A DNA stretch of 64,000 nucleotides from Xanthomonas hyacinthi (GTDB lineage: Bacteria; Pseudomonadota; Gammaproteobacteria; Xanthomonadales; Xanthomonadaceae), in contig NZ_CP043476.1 of NCBI RefSeq assembly GCF_009769165.1, forward strand, positions 1,805,001 to 1,869,000, given 5' to 3'. The translations under genes were made by a program, and so were the position numbers. The notes under the pieces were generated by a model. That model ran no database searches. It was not told the DNA's origin and saw only the letters and a list, made by a program, of their open reading frames with translations. How positions within the stretch are numbered: position 1 is the first letter of the stretch; each line of letters begins with the position of its first letter. Positions 45,542-53,850 of the stretch are shown piece by piece.

Positions 45542-47839
45542 ATGCCTATCCATCACTTGCTGAGCACGGCGATCCTCGCCACGCTGCTGTCGCCGCTGGC
45601 CGCGCGCGCGGCAGACGCGCCGGCCGACAGCGCGAGCGACGACGCCCGCCAACTCGACACGGTGTCGGTGATCGGCCAGGGCGAGACCCGCCAGGTGCAG
45701 CGCATCGTCCGCCAGGACGTGGCGGTGCTGCCGCCGGGGACCAGCATCCAGAAACTGCTCAACCGCATTCCCGGCGTCAACGTGCAGTCCAACGACGCCT
45801 TCGGCGCCAACGAGGAATCGCAGACGGTGAGCCTGCGCGGCTTCAACGGCACGCGCCTGGGCTATACGCTCGACGGCCTGCCGCTGGGCGACAACGCCTA
45901 CGGCAACTACAACGGATTGAACATCAGCCGCGCGCTGATCGCCGAGAACTTCGGCGGCGTGGAACTGGCCTCGGGCATCGGTAGCCTGGGCACGGCGTCC
46001 ACCAGCAATCTCGGCGGCACCGTGCAGTACTACTCGGACGATCCGTCCACCGAAACCGGCGTGCGCCTGTCGCAGACCATCGGCTCGGACGCCAACCGCC
46101 GTACTTACCTGCGCCTGGACACCGGCGAGCACAACGGCTTCTCCGCGTACCTGTCCGGCGTCTACGCCAGCGCCGACATGTGGGCCGATCCGAAATCGCC
46201 GACCCGCACCGCGCAGTTCAACGGCAAGGGCGTGTACCAGTTCGACGGCGGCAAGATCACCGCCTTCGTCGATACCTCGCGCACCTCGCAGGCCGACTAC
46301 GCCTACCTGTCCAAGAGCGGCCTGCAGCGCGGCCTGGGCTGGGACTGGAACCTGTACGCGCCGGACTGGCAGCGCGCACTGGCCGCGGCCTACTGCGCGC
46401 CGGCCACCCGCGACGCCAGCCGCTGCGGCTACAGCGGCGGCGTGGACAACATCGACGACGCGTACTACCAAAGCCGCGCGCTGCGCAACGACGACCTGTA
46501 TTACCTCGCGGGCGACTTCCAGCCGTCCGACGCGGTAAGCGTGCACACCCAGGTCTACCACCACGAGAACGAAGGCCAGGGTCATTGGTGGTCGCCGGGC
46601 CAGGCGTCGAACCCGGGCACGCCGCAGGCGCTGCCGATCTCGATCCGCAGCACCAACTACACCATCAACCGCACCGGCGGCATCGCCTCGCTGGGCTGGG
46701 ACCTGGGCCCGCACCACCTGGAAGCGGGCGTGTGGTACGAGCGCAACAAGCACCACGTGGAGCGCAACTTCTACTGGATCGACGGCCCGATCGACGACGA
46801 CCTGTTCCTCAGTGGCCCGGACCGCCGGCTGTTCTCGCAGGACTACACGATCACCACCAGGCAGGCCTACGTGCAGGGCACCTTCAAACTGCTCGACGAG
46901 CGCCTGACCCTGGACATTGGCGCGAAGAGCCCGCACACAACGATGACCGCACGCGAGACGCCCGGGATCGCGGTGGAATCGCCGGTCGCCAACGGCACGC
47001 TGAAGGCCAGCGAGGCACTGCTGCCGCAGGCCGGCGTGCGCTATCGCCTGGCCGAGGGCCAGGAAGTGTTCGCCTCCTATGCCGAGAACATCGCCGCGTT
47101 CCAGGGCGGCGGCGCCGGCGGTCCGCTGCTGGTGACCCAGGCCTCGTTCGATGCCAGCGCCGGCGCGCTGGAACCGGAGAAGTCGAAGACCTTCGAGGCC
47201 GGCTACCGCCTGGTGCGCGACACGTTCGAAGCCTCGCTGGTCGGCTACGACGTGACCTTCGACAACCGCCTGCTCTCGCTCAATCCCTGCGCGAGCATCC
47301 AGCAGGGCACCACGCCGGCGTGCACCACGCGCTTCTTCAACGTCGGCTCGGTCAGCAGCCGGGGCGGCGAGCTGACCTTCATCTGGAAGCCGAGCGCGCA
47401 TCTGCAGTGGTACAACTCGGCCTCGATCAACCGCTCCACCTACGACGACAACTACGTGCAGAACGGGGTGACCATCCCCACCGCCGGCAAGTCCACGGTG
47501 GACACGCCCAAGCGCATGTTCACCAGCGAGCTCAGCTGGAACTACAACGGCTGGAACGCGAACCTGCGCGGCAAGTACACCGGCCAGCGCTACTACACCT
47601 ATACCAACGACCAGGGCTTCGGCGGCTATACCGCGTTCGACGCCGGCAGCGGCTACGACTTCGGCGCAGTGTCGTTCCTGCAGGACCTGAAGCTGTCGCT
47701 CAACGTGACCAACCTCACCGACAAGCGCTACGCCTCCAACCTCACCGCCTTCAGCAACAGCGATCCGAACGGGCGCGCGCTGGCCTTCCACGCCAGCGCG
47801 CCGCGGCAGGTGTTCCTGACCCTGGACGCGCGCTTCTGA
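45542..47839 (+). CDS. TonB-dependent outer-membrane receptor
   Basis: Outer-membrane receptor of 765 residues. Signal peptide 1-23, TonB-box-like QLDTVSVIGQG, plug domain (TSIQKLLNRIPGVNVQSNDA; VSLRGFNGTRLGYTLDGLPL; GSLGTASTSNLGGTVQYYSD), long barrel and terminal FLTLDARF. GGNxxNPxS-type siderophore signatures are not evident; the plug is of the general CirA/Fec-like class common in Xanthomonas. A glycerophosphodiesterase gene follows 41 bp downstream on the same strand, suggesting import of a phosphodiester or phosphorylated compound. That link is inference. Confidence 0.9.
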   Translation: MPIHHLLSTAILATLLSPLAARAADAPADSASDDARQLDTVSVIGQGETRQVQRIVRQDVAVLPPGTSIQKLLNRIPGVNVQSNDAFGANEESQTVSLRGFNGTRLGYTLDGLPLGDNAYGNYNGLNISRALIAENFGGVELASGIGSLGTASTSNLGGTVQYYSDDPSTETGVRLSQTIGSDANRRTYLRLDTGEHNGFSAYLSGVYASADMWADPKSPTRTAQFNGKGVYQFDGGKITAFVDTSRTSQADYAYLSKSGLQRGLGWDWNLYAPDWQRALAAAYCAPATRDASRCGYSGGVDNIDDAYYQSRALRNDDLYYLAGDFQPSDAVSVHTQVYHHENEGQGHWWSPGQASNPGTPQALPISIRSTNYTINRTGGIASLGWDLGPHHLEAGVWYERNKHHVERNFYWIDGPIDDDLFLSGPDRRLFSQDYTITTRQAYVQGTFKLLDERLTLDIGAKSPHTTMTARETPGIAVESPVANGTLKASEALLPQAGVRYRLAEGQEVFASYAENIAAFQGGGAGGPLLVTQASFDASAGALEPEKSKTFEAGYRLVRDTFEASLVGYDVTFDNRLLSLNPCASIQQGTTPACTTRFFNVGSVSSRGGELTFIWKPSAHLQWYNSASINRSTYDDNYVQNGVTIPTAGKSTVDTPKRMFTSELSWNYNGWNANLRGKYTGQRYYTYTNDQGFGGYTAFDAGSGYDFGAVSFLQDLKLSLNVTNLTDKRYASNLTAFSNSDPNGRALAFHASAPRQVFLTLDARF

Positions 47840-47880
47840 ACGCGCGCATCCTGCCCCTACCTCGCCACGGAGCGCATGCG

Positions 47881-49053
47881 ATGATGAAGCCGATGGTCTG
47901 GCTGCTGGGATGTTCGATGGCGCTGTCGTCGCTGACCGCCGCGGCCGAAAACGCCGCGGCCCCGGGTACGCACAAGCCGCTGGTGATCGGCCACCGCGGC
48001 GCCAGCGCGCTGCGCCCCGAGCACACGCTGGCCTCATATGCCAAGGCCATCGCCGACGGCGCCGACTACATCGAGCCGGACCTGGTCTCGAGCAAGGACG
48101 GCGCACTGCTGGCGCGCCACGAGAACGAGATCGGCGCCACCACCGACGTCGCCGCGCATCCGGAGTTCGCCGCACGCAAGACGGTCAAGCAGATCGACGG
48201 ACAGCGCGTGGAGGGCTGGTTCACCGAAGACTTCACCCTGGCCGAGCTGAAGACGCTGCGCGCGCGCGAGCGCCTGCCGCAACTGCGCGGCACCTCCTTC
48301 GACGGGCAGTTCCAGTTGCTCACCTTCGACGAGATCATCGATTTCGCCGCGGCCGCATCGGCCACGCGCGGGCGCCCGATCGGGCTGATCCCGGAGATCA
48401 AGCACGGCACCTACTTCCAGTCGCTGGGCCTGGCGATGGAGGACAAGCTGCTGGCCACGCTGGACGCGCATGCGTACACGCGCAGCGCGCCGGTGGTGGT
48501 GCAGTCGTTCGAGATCGGCAACCTGGAATATCTGCACCGCAAGCTCGGCGACCACCATCCGAACGTGCGCCTGGTGCAGCTGCTGGGCGATCCAAAGGAA
48601 CGCCCGGGCGACCAGCTGCGCGATGGCCCGACCTATGCGCAGATGGGCAGCGCGCAGGGCCTGCGCGCGATCGCCAGGTACGCCCAATTGGTCAGCCCCG
48701 GCCTGCGCAGCATCATCCCGGTCGATGCCGATGGCGCGCTGGCCGCGCCCACCACCTTCGTCGCCGACGCGCATGCGGCCGGGCTGCTGGTGATGCCGTA
48801 CACGTTCCGCCCGGAGAACTATTTCCTGCCCAGGCAGCTGCAGGACGCGCGCGGCCCGGCGGCGGTGAATACCGATGGCAGCATCGCCGAGATGCGCGCG
48901 TTCCTGGCCGCGGGCGTGGATGGCTTCTTCACCGACGACCCGGTGCTGGGCCGCGCGGCGGTGGATGGGACGGCGGCGCCGTCGCGCGAGCGCCAGGGCT
49001 CTCCAGGGCTACCTGCCGCAGTTGTGGGAGAGCGGCGCACTTTCCCCTTGTAG
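47881..49053 (+). CDS. glpQ: Glycerophosphodiester phosphodiesterase (GlpQ-type, periplasmic)
   Basis: Hydrolyses glycerophosphodiesters to glycerol-3-phosphate and an alcohol in the periplasm. The 390 residues start with a signal peptide (PMVWLLGCSMALSSLTAAAE). VIGHRGASALRPEHTLASYA has the catalytic His and metal Glu; ADYIEPDLVSSKDGALLARH adds the second Glu-x-Asp and His. IGLIPEIKHGTYF and the C-terminal GVDGFFTDDP complete the TIM-barrel family. The last about 25 residues (from about TAAPSRERQGS) are unlike the family and run into repeat-like DNA, so the native C-terminus may have been altered. Probably an operon with the TonB receptor. Confidence 0.93.
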   Translation: MMKPMVWLLGCSMALSSLTAAAENAAAPGTHKPLVIGHRGASALRPEHTLASYAKAIADGADYIEPDLVSSKDGALLARHENEIGATTDVAAHPEFAARKTVKQIDGQRVEGWFTEDFTLAELKTLRARERLPQLRGTSFDGQFQLLTFDEIIDFAAAASATRGRPIGLIPEIKHGTYFQSLGLAMEDKLLATLDAHAYTRSAPVVVQSFEIGNLEYLHRKLGDHHPNVRLVQLLGDPKERPGDQLRDGPTYAQMGSAQGLRAIARYAQLVSPGLRSIIPVDADGALAAPTTFVADAHAAGLLVMPYTFRPENYFLPRQLQDARGPAAVNTDGSIAEMRAFLAAGVDGFFTDDPVLGRAAVDGTAAPSRERQGSPGLPAAVVGERRTFPL

Positions 49054-49131
49054 GAGCAACTGTCACAGCTTTTGCGCGGGCGTCAGCGGGACGTTTCCGC
49101 ACGGCGTTTACCAGCAGCCTTCGTCCCCGCC

Positions 49132-49590
49132 TTACTGGCGGCCTTTCGAACAGTCTTCGTCTTGCTCGCCTGTTTCCCTGTCAAATAGATCATCCATCGT
49201 AAAATCGTCGGCAAGGGGAATATCAAACTCAAAGTTCTTATTCACCCCAATCTTTGCTTTTACATGAGCTGACGGAATGGGCGGAGCAGATGGGTCGGTT
49301 GGGTGCGGAACAAAGCCCCCCGGTTCTAACTCCAGTCCGACGCTGGTTCCTCCCGGGCCAGGAATTTGCAAGGTCACCGAATCAGCCGATATGACCCCAC
49401 CATCGAGACTTACATTTCCTGATACCTTCACTTGCGAGCCGTTACTGGTTACGCCTCCACCACTCACGCTTACGGTACCATCTGGCGCCACGGCAATTGT
49501 CCCCGTTGCGCCAGGACTTCCTGTTTTTGCCGACACCTTCACTTGGCCTGTCGACACATTGAATTTCAACCAGCTGGGGAGAGTAGGCAT
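49132..49590 (-). CDS. Gly/Val/Ser-rich beta-type protein of unknown function
   Basis: A 152-residue protein with a strong AAAGGAAC ribosome-binding site. It has no signal peptide. Residues about 10-90 are alternating short strands and Gly/Asn turns (GTIAVAPDGTVSVSGGGV, NGSQVKVSGNVSLDGGV), suggesting a beta-solenoid or repeat sheet. A Pro-rich spacer follows, then an acidic tail (DDFTMDDLFDRETGEQDED). It lacks RTX nonapeptides. Being leaderless, repetitive, acidic and last in a cluster headed by HlyB/HlyD, it could be an exported cargo, but this is inference only. It sits 3 bp after the membrane protein gene. Confidence 0.7.
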   Translation of the reverse strand: MPTLPSWLKFNVSTGQVKVSAKTGSPGATGTIAVAPDGTVSVSGGGVTSNGSQVKVSGNVSLDGGVISADSVTLQIPGPGGTSVGLELEPGGFVPHPTDPSAPPIPSAHVKAKIGVNKNFEFDIPLADDFTMDDLFDRETGEQDEDCSKGRQ

Positions 49591-49593
49591 TTC

Positions 49594-50004
49594 TTATGTT
49601 CCTTTAGTAAGTTTTTTGGATTTGTGAATCTTCCTGATCAAAACTAAGATTAATGCACAGAGAATTACAACTACATACCATCGCAACCTATGTGATTTGG
49701 CGGTCTCATCACTCAGAATCGTTCCGTCCTTCAGCTCAATTGAATAGATCCTGCCCCCCATGACTCGCAAAGTCATCGCACTCCCCCGAGAATCTCGTGA
49801 GAGCTGGAACGGGCAAAACGTGCACCGATAGGTTCTTTTGTTGCCGTTGACAGAGAACTCATACACGCTCCCATCCACTAGGCGACGTACGAAGACTGCA
49901 TCGACTTCTTGTGTGCTCCCTACTTGATTGCTTGTCAATACATAAATAAATCCGATCACTACAAGAACCGCGATCCAGATTGAGTTCTTAAGCAATGACT
50001 TCAT
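49594..50004 (-). CDS. Two-helix membrane protein of unknown function
   Basis: A 136-residue protein with an N-terminal transmembrane helix (SIWIAVLVVIGFIYVLTS), an about 70-residue external domain containing TYRCTFCPFQLSRDSRG with a C-x-x-C pair, and a C-terminal helix (YVVVILCALILVLI) followed by a basic tail (RKIHKSKKLTKG). The start MKSLLKNSIW is chosen because GGAG lies 9 bases upstream; an in-frame ATG five codons earlier has no such site. It is directly followed by the beta-type protein gene. The topology could suit an immunity or accessory protein; no family was recognised. Confidence 0.65.
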   Translation of the reverse strand: MKSLLKNSIWIAVLVVIGFIYVLTSNQVGSTQEVDAVFVRRLVDGSVYEFSVNGNKRTYRCTFCPFQLSRDSRGSAMTLRVMGGRIYSIELKDGTILSDETAKSHRLRWYVVVILCALILVLIRKIHKSKKLTKGT

Positions 50005-50062
50005 TTTTTTGCACTCCATCGGTCATGCAGATCTAAGCGAACTCCACCGGCAACTCAAATCT

Positions 50063-50395
50063 TTAATTTCTCCGCAAAGGAATTTTCGCCTCTTCCTTGC
50101 ATTCAGAAAATTCCGTTCGCAAATTTCTTTTGAATTCCTCACTTGATCCTGATTCAAATTCTTCTTCCAATCTAAAATAATCAAACCTCAATTCAGCCTT
50201 CGTAACGAAACAAGCGCAGAAATCAGAAATCTTTCTTTCATCTACCTTACTTCTCTCAGCAAGCCTTCTTTTGCACACATCAATCGAGGACTCGTCATTG
50301 CGCTCGGCAGAGCATGCATTTACGCTCACCAAGATGAGAAATAGGCATCCTTGCAACAGAAGGGATGAAAATCTAAGAAATTTGATATCCACCAC
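50063..50395 (-). CDS. Small Cys-rich lipoprotein, function unknown
   Basis: A protein of about 110 residues from a GTG with GGGAG six bases upstream. The hydrophobic leader (FSSLLLQGCLFLILVSVNAC) ends in a lipobox-like VNAC. The mature part is charged and helical with four further Cys (VCKRR, DFCACF, SECKEE), probably disulfide-bonded in the periplasm. It lies directly after the duplicated hlyD 3' fragment, the same position that lipoprotein gene 51627-52427 occupies after the intact hlyD. No family was recognised. Confidence 0.6.
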   Translation of the reverse strand: MVDIKFLRFSSLLLQGCLFLILVSVNACSAERNDESSIDVCKRRLAERSKVDERKISDFCACFVTKAELRFDYFRLEEEFESGSSEEFKRNLRTEFSECKEEAKIPLRRN

Positions 50396-50450
50396 TTCAG
50401 ACTCCCTAAATAAGTTCACAGTTGAGCAATGCCACTCCTCCAATACAACA

Positions 50451-50681
50451 TCATCGCTCCCGTAATGCTTCGCTGCCATGCTGCCGCAGTGGGCTCAACA
50501 GATAATCGATCACCCGCCGCTTCCCGGTCTTGATCTCCGCGCTCAGCGTCATGCCGGCGCTCATGCTCACCACCACACCATCGATTGCCAGCGTGCTGCC
50601 GTCCAGACGGATCCGCGCTGGGAACACCAGGCCCAGGTTCTCGTCCTGCGCCGCATCGTGCGAGACGCTGACGACCTTGCC
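50451..50681 (-). pseudogene. Duplicated 3' end of hlyD
   Basis: This segment encodes, in the hlyD frame, [20 protein letters not shown] through to LRQHGSEALRER and a stop. By eye about 10 of 227 positions differ from the end of the intact hlyD (52436-52662), nearly all of them in the last 60 bases of the gene. The similarity stops sharply at 50681, where unrelated sequence is joined. It cannot be expressed as HlyD because there is no start and the upstream gene is in another frame. Confidence 0.88.
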
Positions 50682-50767
50682 GCGCCATCTTGGTTCAGTC
50701 TGTTTCGCGCCTCCACAAGATCAGCCTGGGTAACAGCAGTTGCACCGTAGCTCATGATGTTCATCAT
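50682..50767 (-). pseudogene. 5' fragment of an unknown gene fused out of frame to the hlyD 3' fragment
   Basis: An ATG overlapping the stop of the upstream lipoprotein gene (ATGA), with AAGGA just before it, starts MNIMSYGATAVTQADLVEAR, then NRLNQDGAA. The start signals look genuine. After about 28 codons the sequence switches to hlyD 3' DNA in a different frame, giving a Trp/Arg-rich tail and a stop at 50567. I read this as the surviving head of a gene whose body was lost in the recombination that brought in the hlyD end. Confidence 0.6.
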
Positions 50768-51567
50768 TTATCCTTGTGCCTGATGGTCAATTTGTCGACA
50801 AGTTCAACGGAGGATTTACTTATATCGCGCCACATCGACAGGAGAGGGGCTCTATAGCTCATCGTCAGCCACACGCCTCTTTCTTTATCGAAGGACTTCT
50901 GATTACATCGGGATGACCCAGTCGCCGTATTTATTCGGCACACTATCAATACGGATATGGACCCATCTTTCGACTTATCCCAGAACACTCTTCGCCTGTT
51001 CGCAGGGGAGAATGTGTTCGCATCGATCATGTACAGACCCATTCGATCTGACCATGTCTTGAACGCGTCTATTTCATCCGCGGCGCGCGGGACGGCTGGC
51101 TCCAAACCGTCGCCTGAGTAGTTCTCGAGGCTCCGCACCATTGCCTCGTTGGGATCGGGCGATCCGTTCTCGCCGACGGATATCGTTATGTATCTGGGGT
51201 CCTCGCTCGTGTACCAGGACTGGCCACCTGCCGGCGCCAATTCCGGCCAGGTCACGGACAACGATGCCTCCAGTAGCCGGTCATCGCACCATTTCATCTT
51301 GTTGGGGTGCCCCTGCCCTTTCCAGTAATCGACCCCCGCATACGTCACGCCCAGGAATGTGTACTGGGTGGGAAATTTCATGGTGATGTTGCCTACCGTT
51401 CCACACACCATTCCTGCCTCTGCGTCAGGATGGGATCTAACATCACGCTTACTGTCCGGCGTATTCATCACGCAGCCTGTCAGCAACAGCAGCGCCACAG
51501 CCAGGCACGCCCTGGCAGATGCCGAGCCACGAGCCCTCCAGGCTGCATGGCGGAAATCCTGTCCCAT
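50764..51567 (-). CDS. Lipoprotein, tandem paralogue B
   Basis: A 267-residue predicted lipoprotein. A basic n-region and hydrophobic ACLAVALLLLTGC end in the lipobox LTGC. The mature domain begins MVCGTVGNITMKFPTQYTFL, with YAGVDYWKGQG and WCDDRLLEASLSVTWPELAP. It is clearly related to the next upstream gene (51627-52427): CGTVGN, DYW and CDDRLLEAS are shared, but overall identity is modest. The start at 51567 has GGGAG 9 bases upstream; ATG 51630, overlapping the stop of the previous gene, is an alternative. The family was not recognised. Tandem divergent copies suggest immunity or adhesion roles (inference). Confidence 0.7.
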   Translation of the reverse strand: MGQDFRHAAWRARGSASARACLAVALLLLTGCVMNTPDSKRDVRSHPDAEAGMVCGTVGNITMKFPTQYTFLGVTYAGVDYWKGQGHPNKMKWCDDRLLEASLSVTWPELAPAGGQSWYTSEDPRYITISVGENGSPDPNEAMVRSLENYSGDGLEPAVPRAADEIDAFKTWSDRMGLYMIDANTFSPANRRRVFWDKSKDGSISVLIVCRINTATGSSRCNQKSFDKERGVWLTMSYRAPLLSMWRDISKSSVELVDKLTIRHKDK

Positions 51568-51626
51568 ATGCGCCGCTCCCGCCTGACCAGGACCTGGGCA
51601 ATCAACGGAAGTCAATACCGTGGCAA

Positions 51627-52427
51627 TCATCTGTCGCCCCCTGCGCTGACCGTATTGCCGCCTATGAACTTGATAGCGGACTTTTCGACCGCCCTCCATT
51701 GGGACCGGACGGTTCCCTGGTATCCAATCTCCACCTTGGTATTCCCACTCGAACTCAAGAAGCTCTGAGCGCACAGGGCGAGCTCTACCTGTGGACGCAT
51801 GTTGCATATCACGAGAGTACGTACATTCCCATTCGCATCTTCGTCCCAGCAGACCTCCCGACTGGCCACAGCTGATTTCCCGGGCATGCAGTACAAACCC
51901 AGGGATTGGTTCCACTGTTTTGATCGACTTACATCGCTCCAGGCCGACAAAGCCTGCTTGAAATCGATCCGACGGGCCGCCTCTTCATTGAGCGCGTACT
52001 TTCCGGATTCCCCGGCATTTTCCGGCATAATCGATAGAACAATGACCTCCTGGCCCTTACCAATAGGAAGACCTGGAGACGCACCTTCAGTGGTCATGCC
52101 AGGCCATGTCAGAGCTATCGAGGCTTCTAGCAGCCGGTCATCGCAGTTCTTTTCACGGCTTTGATCCCTTCCCCCCGTCCAGTAATCCTCCCCTTCGTAG
52201 ATCATTCCGAGGAACGCATTCCTGGACGGTAGCCTGAGCACAACATTTCCTACTGTCCCGCACGCCGTTGCCATTTCCGACGCTCCGTTGGCGCGCTGAT
52301 TTCCGGACTCTCGCTGTTCCCGCGAGTCCCGCGCACAGCCGACGATTAGCAGCACCGTCACAACGAGTGACAGTCTGGAACAGAATTCGATCACCACAGC
52401 CCAACGATTTGCGATGTTCGTGTGCAT
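51627..52427 (-). CDS. Lipoprotein, tandem paralogue A
   Basis: A 266-residue predicted lipoprotein starting 4 bp after the hlyD stop. The hydrophobic LSLVVTVLLIVGC ends in the lipobox IVGC. The mature domain reads TACGTVGNVVLRLPSRNAFL, YEGEDYWTGGRD, NCDDRLLEASIALTWPGM and further Cys-containing strands (GLYCMPGKSAVASREVCWDE). It is paralogous to the following gene. Spacing indicates co-transcription with hlyB-hlyD, placing a surface- or periplasm-facing lipoprotein directly behind a secretion pump. No characterised family was recognised. Confidence 0.72.
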   Translation of the reverse strand: MHTNIANRWAVVIEFCSRLSLVVTVLLIVGCARDSREQRESGNQRANGASEMATACGTVGNVVLRLPSRNAFLGMIYEGEDYWTGGRDQSREKNCDDRLLEASIALTWPGMTTEGASPGLPIGKGQEVIVLSIMPENAGESGKYALNEEAARRIDFKQALSAWSDVSRSKQWNQSLGLYCMPGKSAVASREVCWDEDANGNVRTLVICNMRPQVELALCAQSFLSSSGNTKVEIGYQGTVRSQWRAVEKSAIKFIGGNTVSAGGDR

Positions 52428-52431
52428 ATCT

Positions 52432-53850
52432 TTAGCGCTCCCGCAATGCTTCGCCGCCATGCTGCTTGAGAGGACTCAACAGGTAATCGATCACCCGCCG
52501 CTTCCCGGTCTTGATCTCCGCGCTCAGCGTCATGCCGGCGCTCATGCTCACCACCACACCATCGATCGCCAGCGTGCTGCCGTCCAGACGGATCCGCGCT
52601 GGGAACACCAGGCCCAGGTTCTCGTCCTGCGCCGCATCGTGCGAGACGCTGACGACCTTGCCAGTCAGGTAGCCGTAGCGGGTGTACGGGAAGCTCTCGA
52701 TCTTCACCGTGACCGGCTGGCCCGGCCGCACGAAGCCGATGTCCTTGTTGAGGACGGTCGCCTCGACCTCCAGCGCCTCCTGCGGCACCACCGCCAGCAG
52801 TTGCTGCGCGGGAGTGACCACGCCGCCCACCGTATGCACGGCCAGCTGCTGGACGGTACCGTCCACCGGGGCACGCAGGGTCATCAGCCGGTCGCGCTGG
52901 CCGGCCTTGGCCAGTTCCGGGGTGGACTGGGCGATCTGCTGTTCGGCCTTGCGCAGCTCGTCGAGGGTCTGCTGGCGGAAGTCGGCCACCAGTACGCGCA
53001 GCTCTTCCTCGGCAGCGCTCAGTGCCGATCCGATTTCCTGCAGGCGGTTGCGCTGGGCCGCCAGGTCGCGCTCGGCGGCGAGGCGCTCCTGCTCACGCAG
53101 CAGGTACTCGTGCCGGCCGACGTACTTGCCTTCGAGCAGGCGGCCATAGTCATCGGCACGGGCCTTGGAGATGCGCGCGGACTCGGCCATCGGCGCGATC
53201 GCGTCGCGCGTGGTCTGCAGTTCGGCCCGGCGCTGGGCAATGGTGGCCTGCAGGTTGTGGCGCTTGGCCTGCAGGGCCTCGAACTGGCTGCTGGCCAGGG
53301 CCTGCTCGGCGGCGAAGCGCCCGGCCGGCACATCCGGCGCTGGAGGCAGGCGTGGCGTCACTCCACGATCGATGGCTGTGGCCAGTGAGCTCAGGCGCAG
53401 CGCGGCCAGCCGCGCCTCGGTCAGCGCCTCGCCGGCCTGGGCGAGCTCGGCACCGGTGGTCGTGGCATCCAGCTCGATCAACGACTCACCCGACTTCACC
53501 TGTTGGCCGTCGCGCACCAGAATGCGGCGCACGACGGCGGTCTCGGCGGGCTGGATGACCTTGGTGCGTGAGTCGACCACCATCTTGCCAGGCGCCACCG
53601 CCACGATGTCCAGCTTGCCAAACACTGCCCACAGCAGGGCCACGCAGAACAAGGCGATGATGATCCGGATCGTCCAGCGCGCCGTCGGCGAGGTGGGCGA
53701 TTCGACCAGTTCCAGCTGCGCCGGCAAGAACGCCAGTTCGTCTTCGGTGCGTTGGGGCGGATCCAGCTGGTCGCGGATGTTCCAGGCTGCGACGAAGGCC
53801 TGCCGGTAGCGGCCGCCGAACTCCTTGACGGCTTCGATAAGGTGCTTCAT
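52432..53850 (-). CDS. HlyD-family type I secretion membrane fusion protein
   Basis: Periplasmic adaptor linking the HlyB-type ABC exporter to a TolC channel. The 472 residues have a cytoplasmic N-terminus, one transmembrane helix (about 60-80, [20 protein letters not shown]), a lipoyl half-motif ([20 protein letters not shown]), a long coiled-coil hairpin (about 130-330), the second lipoyl half ([20 protein letters not shown]) and a beta-barrel domain ([17 protein letters not shown]). The ATG overlaps the hlyB stop. The last 227 bp are duplicated at 50455-50681. No TolC gene is in the cluster, as is usual when housekeeping TolC is used. Confidence 0.93.
   Translation of the reverse strand: MKHLIEAVKEFGGRYRQAFVAAWNIRDQLDPPQRTEDELAFLPAQLELVESPTSPTARWTIRIIIALFCVALLWAVFGKLDIVAVAPGKMVVDSRTKVIQPAETAVVRRILVRDGQQVKSGESLIELDATTTGAELAQAGEALTEARLAALRLSSLATAIDRGVTPRLPPAPDVPAGRFAAEQALASSQFEALQAKRHNLQATIAQRRAELQTTRDAIAPMAESARISKARADDYGRLLEGKYVGRHEYLLREQERLAAERDLAAQRNRLQEIGSALSAAEEELRVLVADFRQQTLDELRKAEQQIAQSTPELAKAGQRDRLMTLRAPVDGTVQQLAVHTVGGVVTPAQQLLAVVPQEALEVEATVLNKDIGFVRPGQPVTVKIESFPYTRYGYLTGKVVSVSHDAAQDENLGLVFPARIRLDGSTLAIDGVVVSMSAGMTLSAEIKTGKRRVIDYLLSPLKQHGGEALRER
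52436..52662. repeat. Direct repeat: hlyD 3' end (partner copy 50455-50681)
   Basis: This 227-bp segment recurs 1981 bp away in the same orientation. The repeat boundary coincides on one side with the hlyD stop codon. The paralogous lipoprotein pair lies between the two copies. Such a pair would allow deletion or expansion of the intervening cassette by homologous recombination. Confidence 0.88.

Noticed and set aside
45269..48175. Long minus-strand open frame opposite the TonB receptor
   Set aside because: Low-complexity Arg/Val/Ala translation; the plus-strand receptor and phosphodiesterase are clearly real.
50764..52427. Assignment of the tandem lipoproteins as T6SS (Tli4-type) or T4SS immunity proteins
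   Set aside because: The conserved sequence elements of those families were not seen, and no effector of either system lies nearby.
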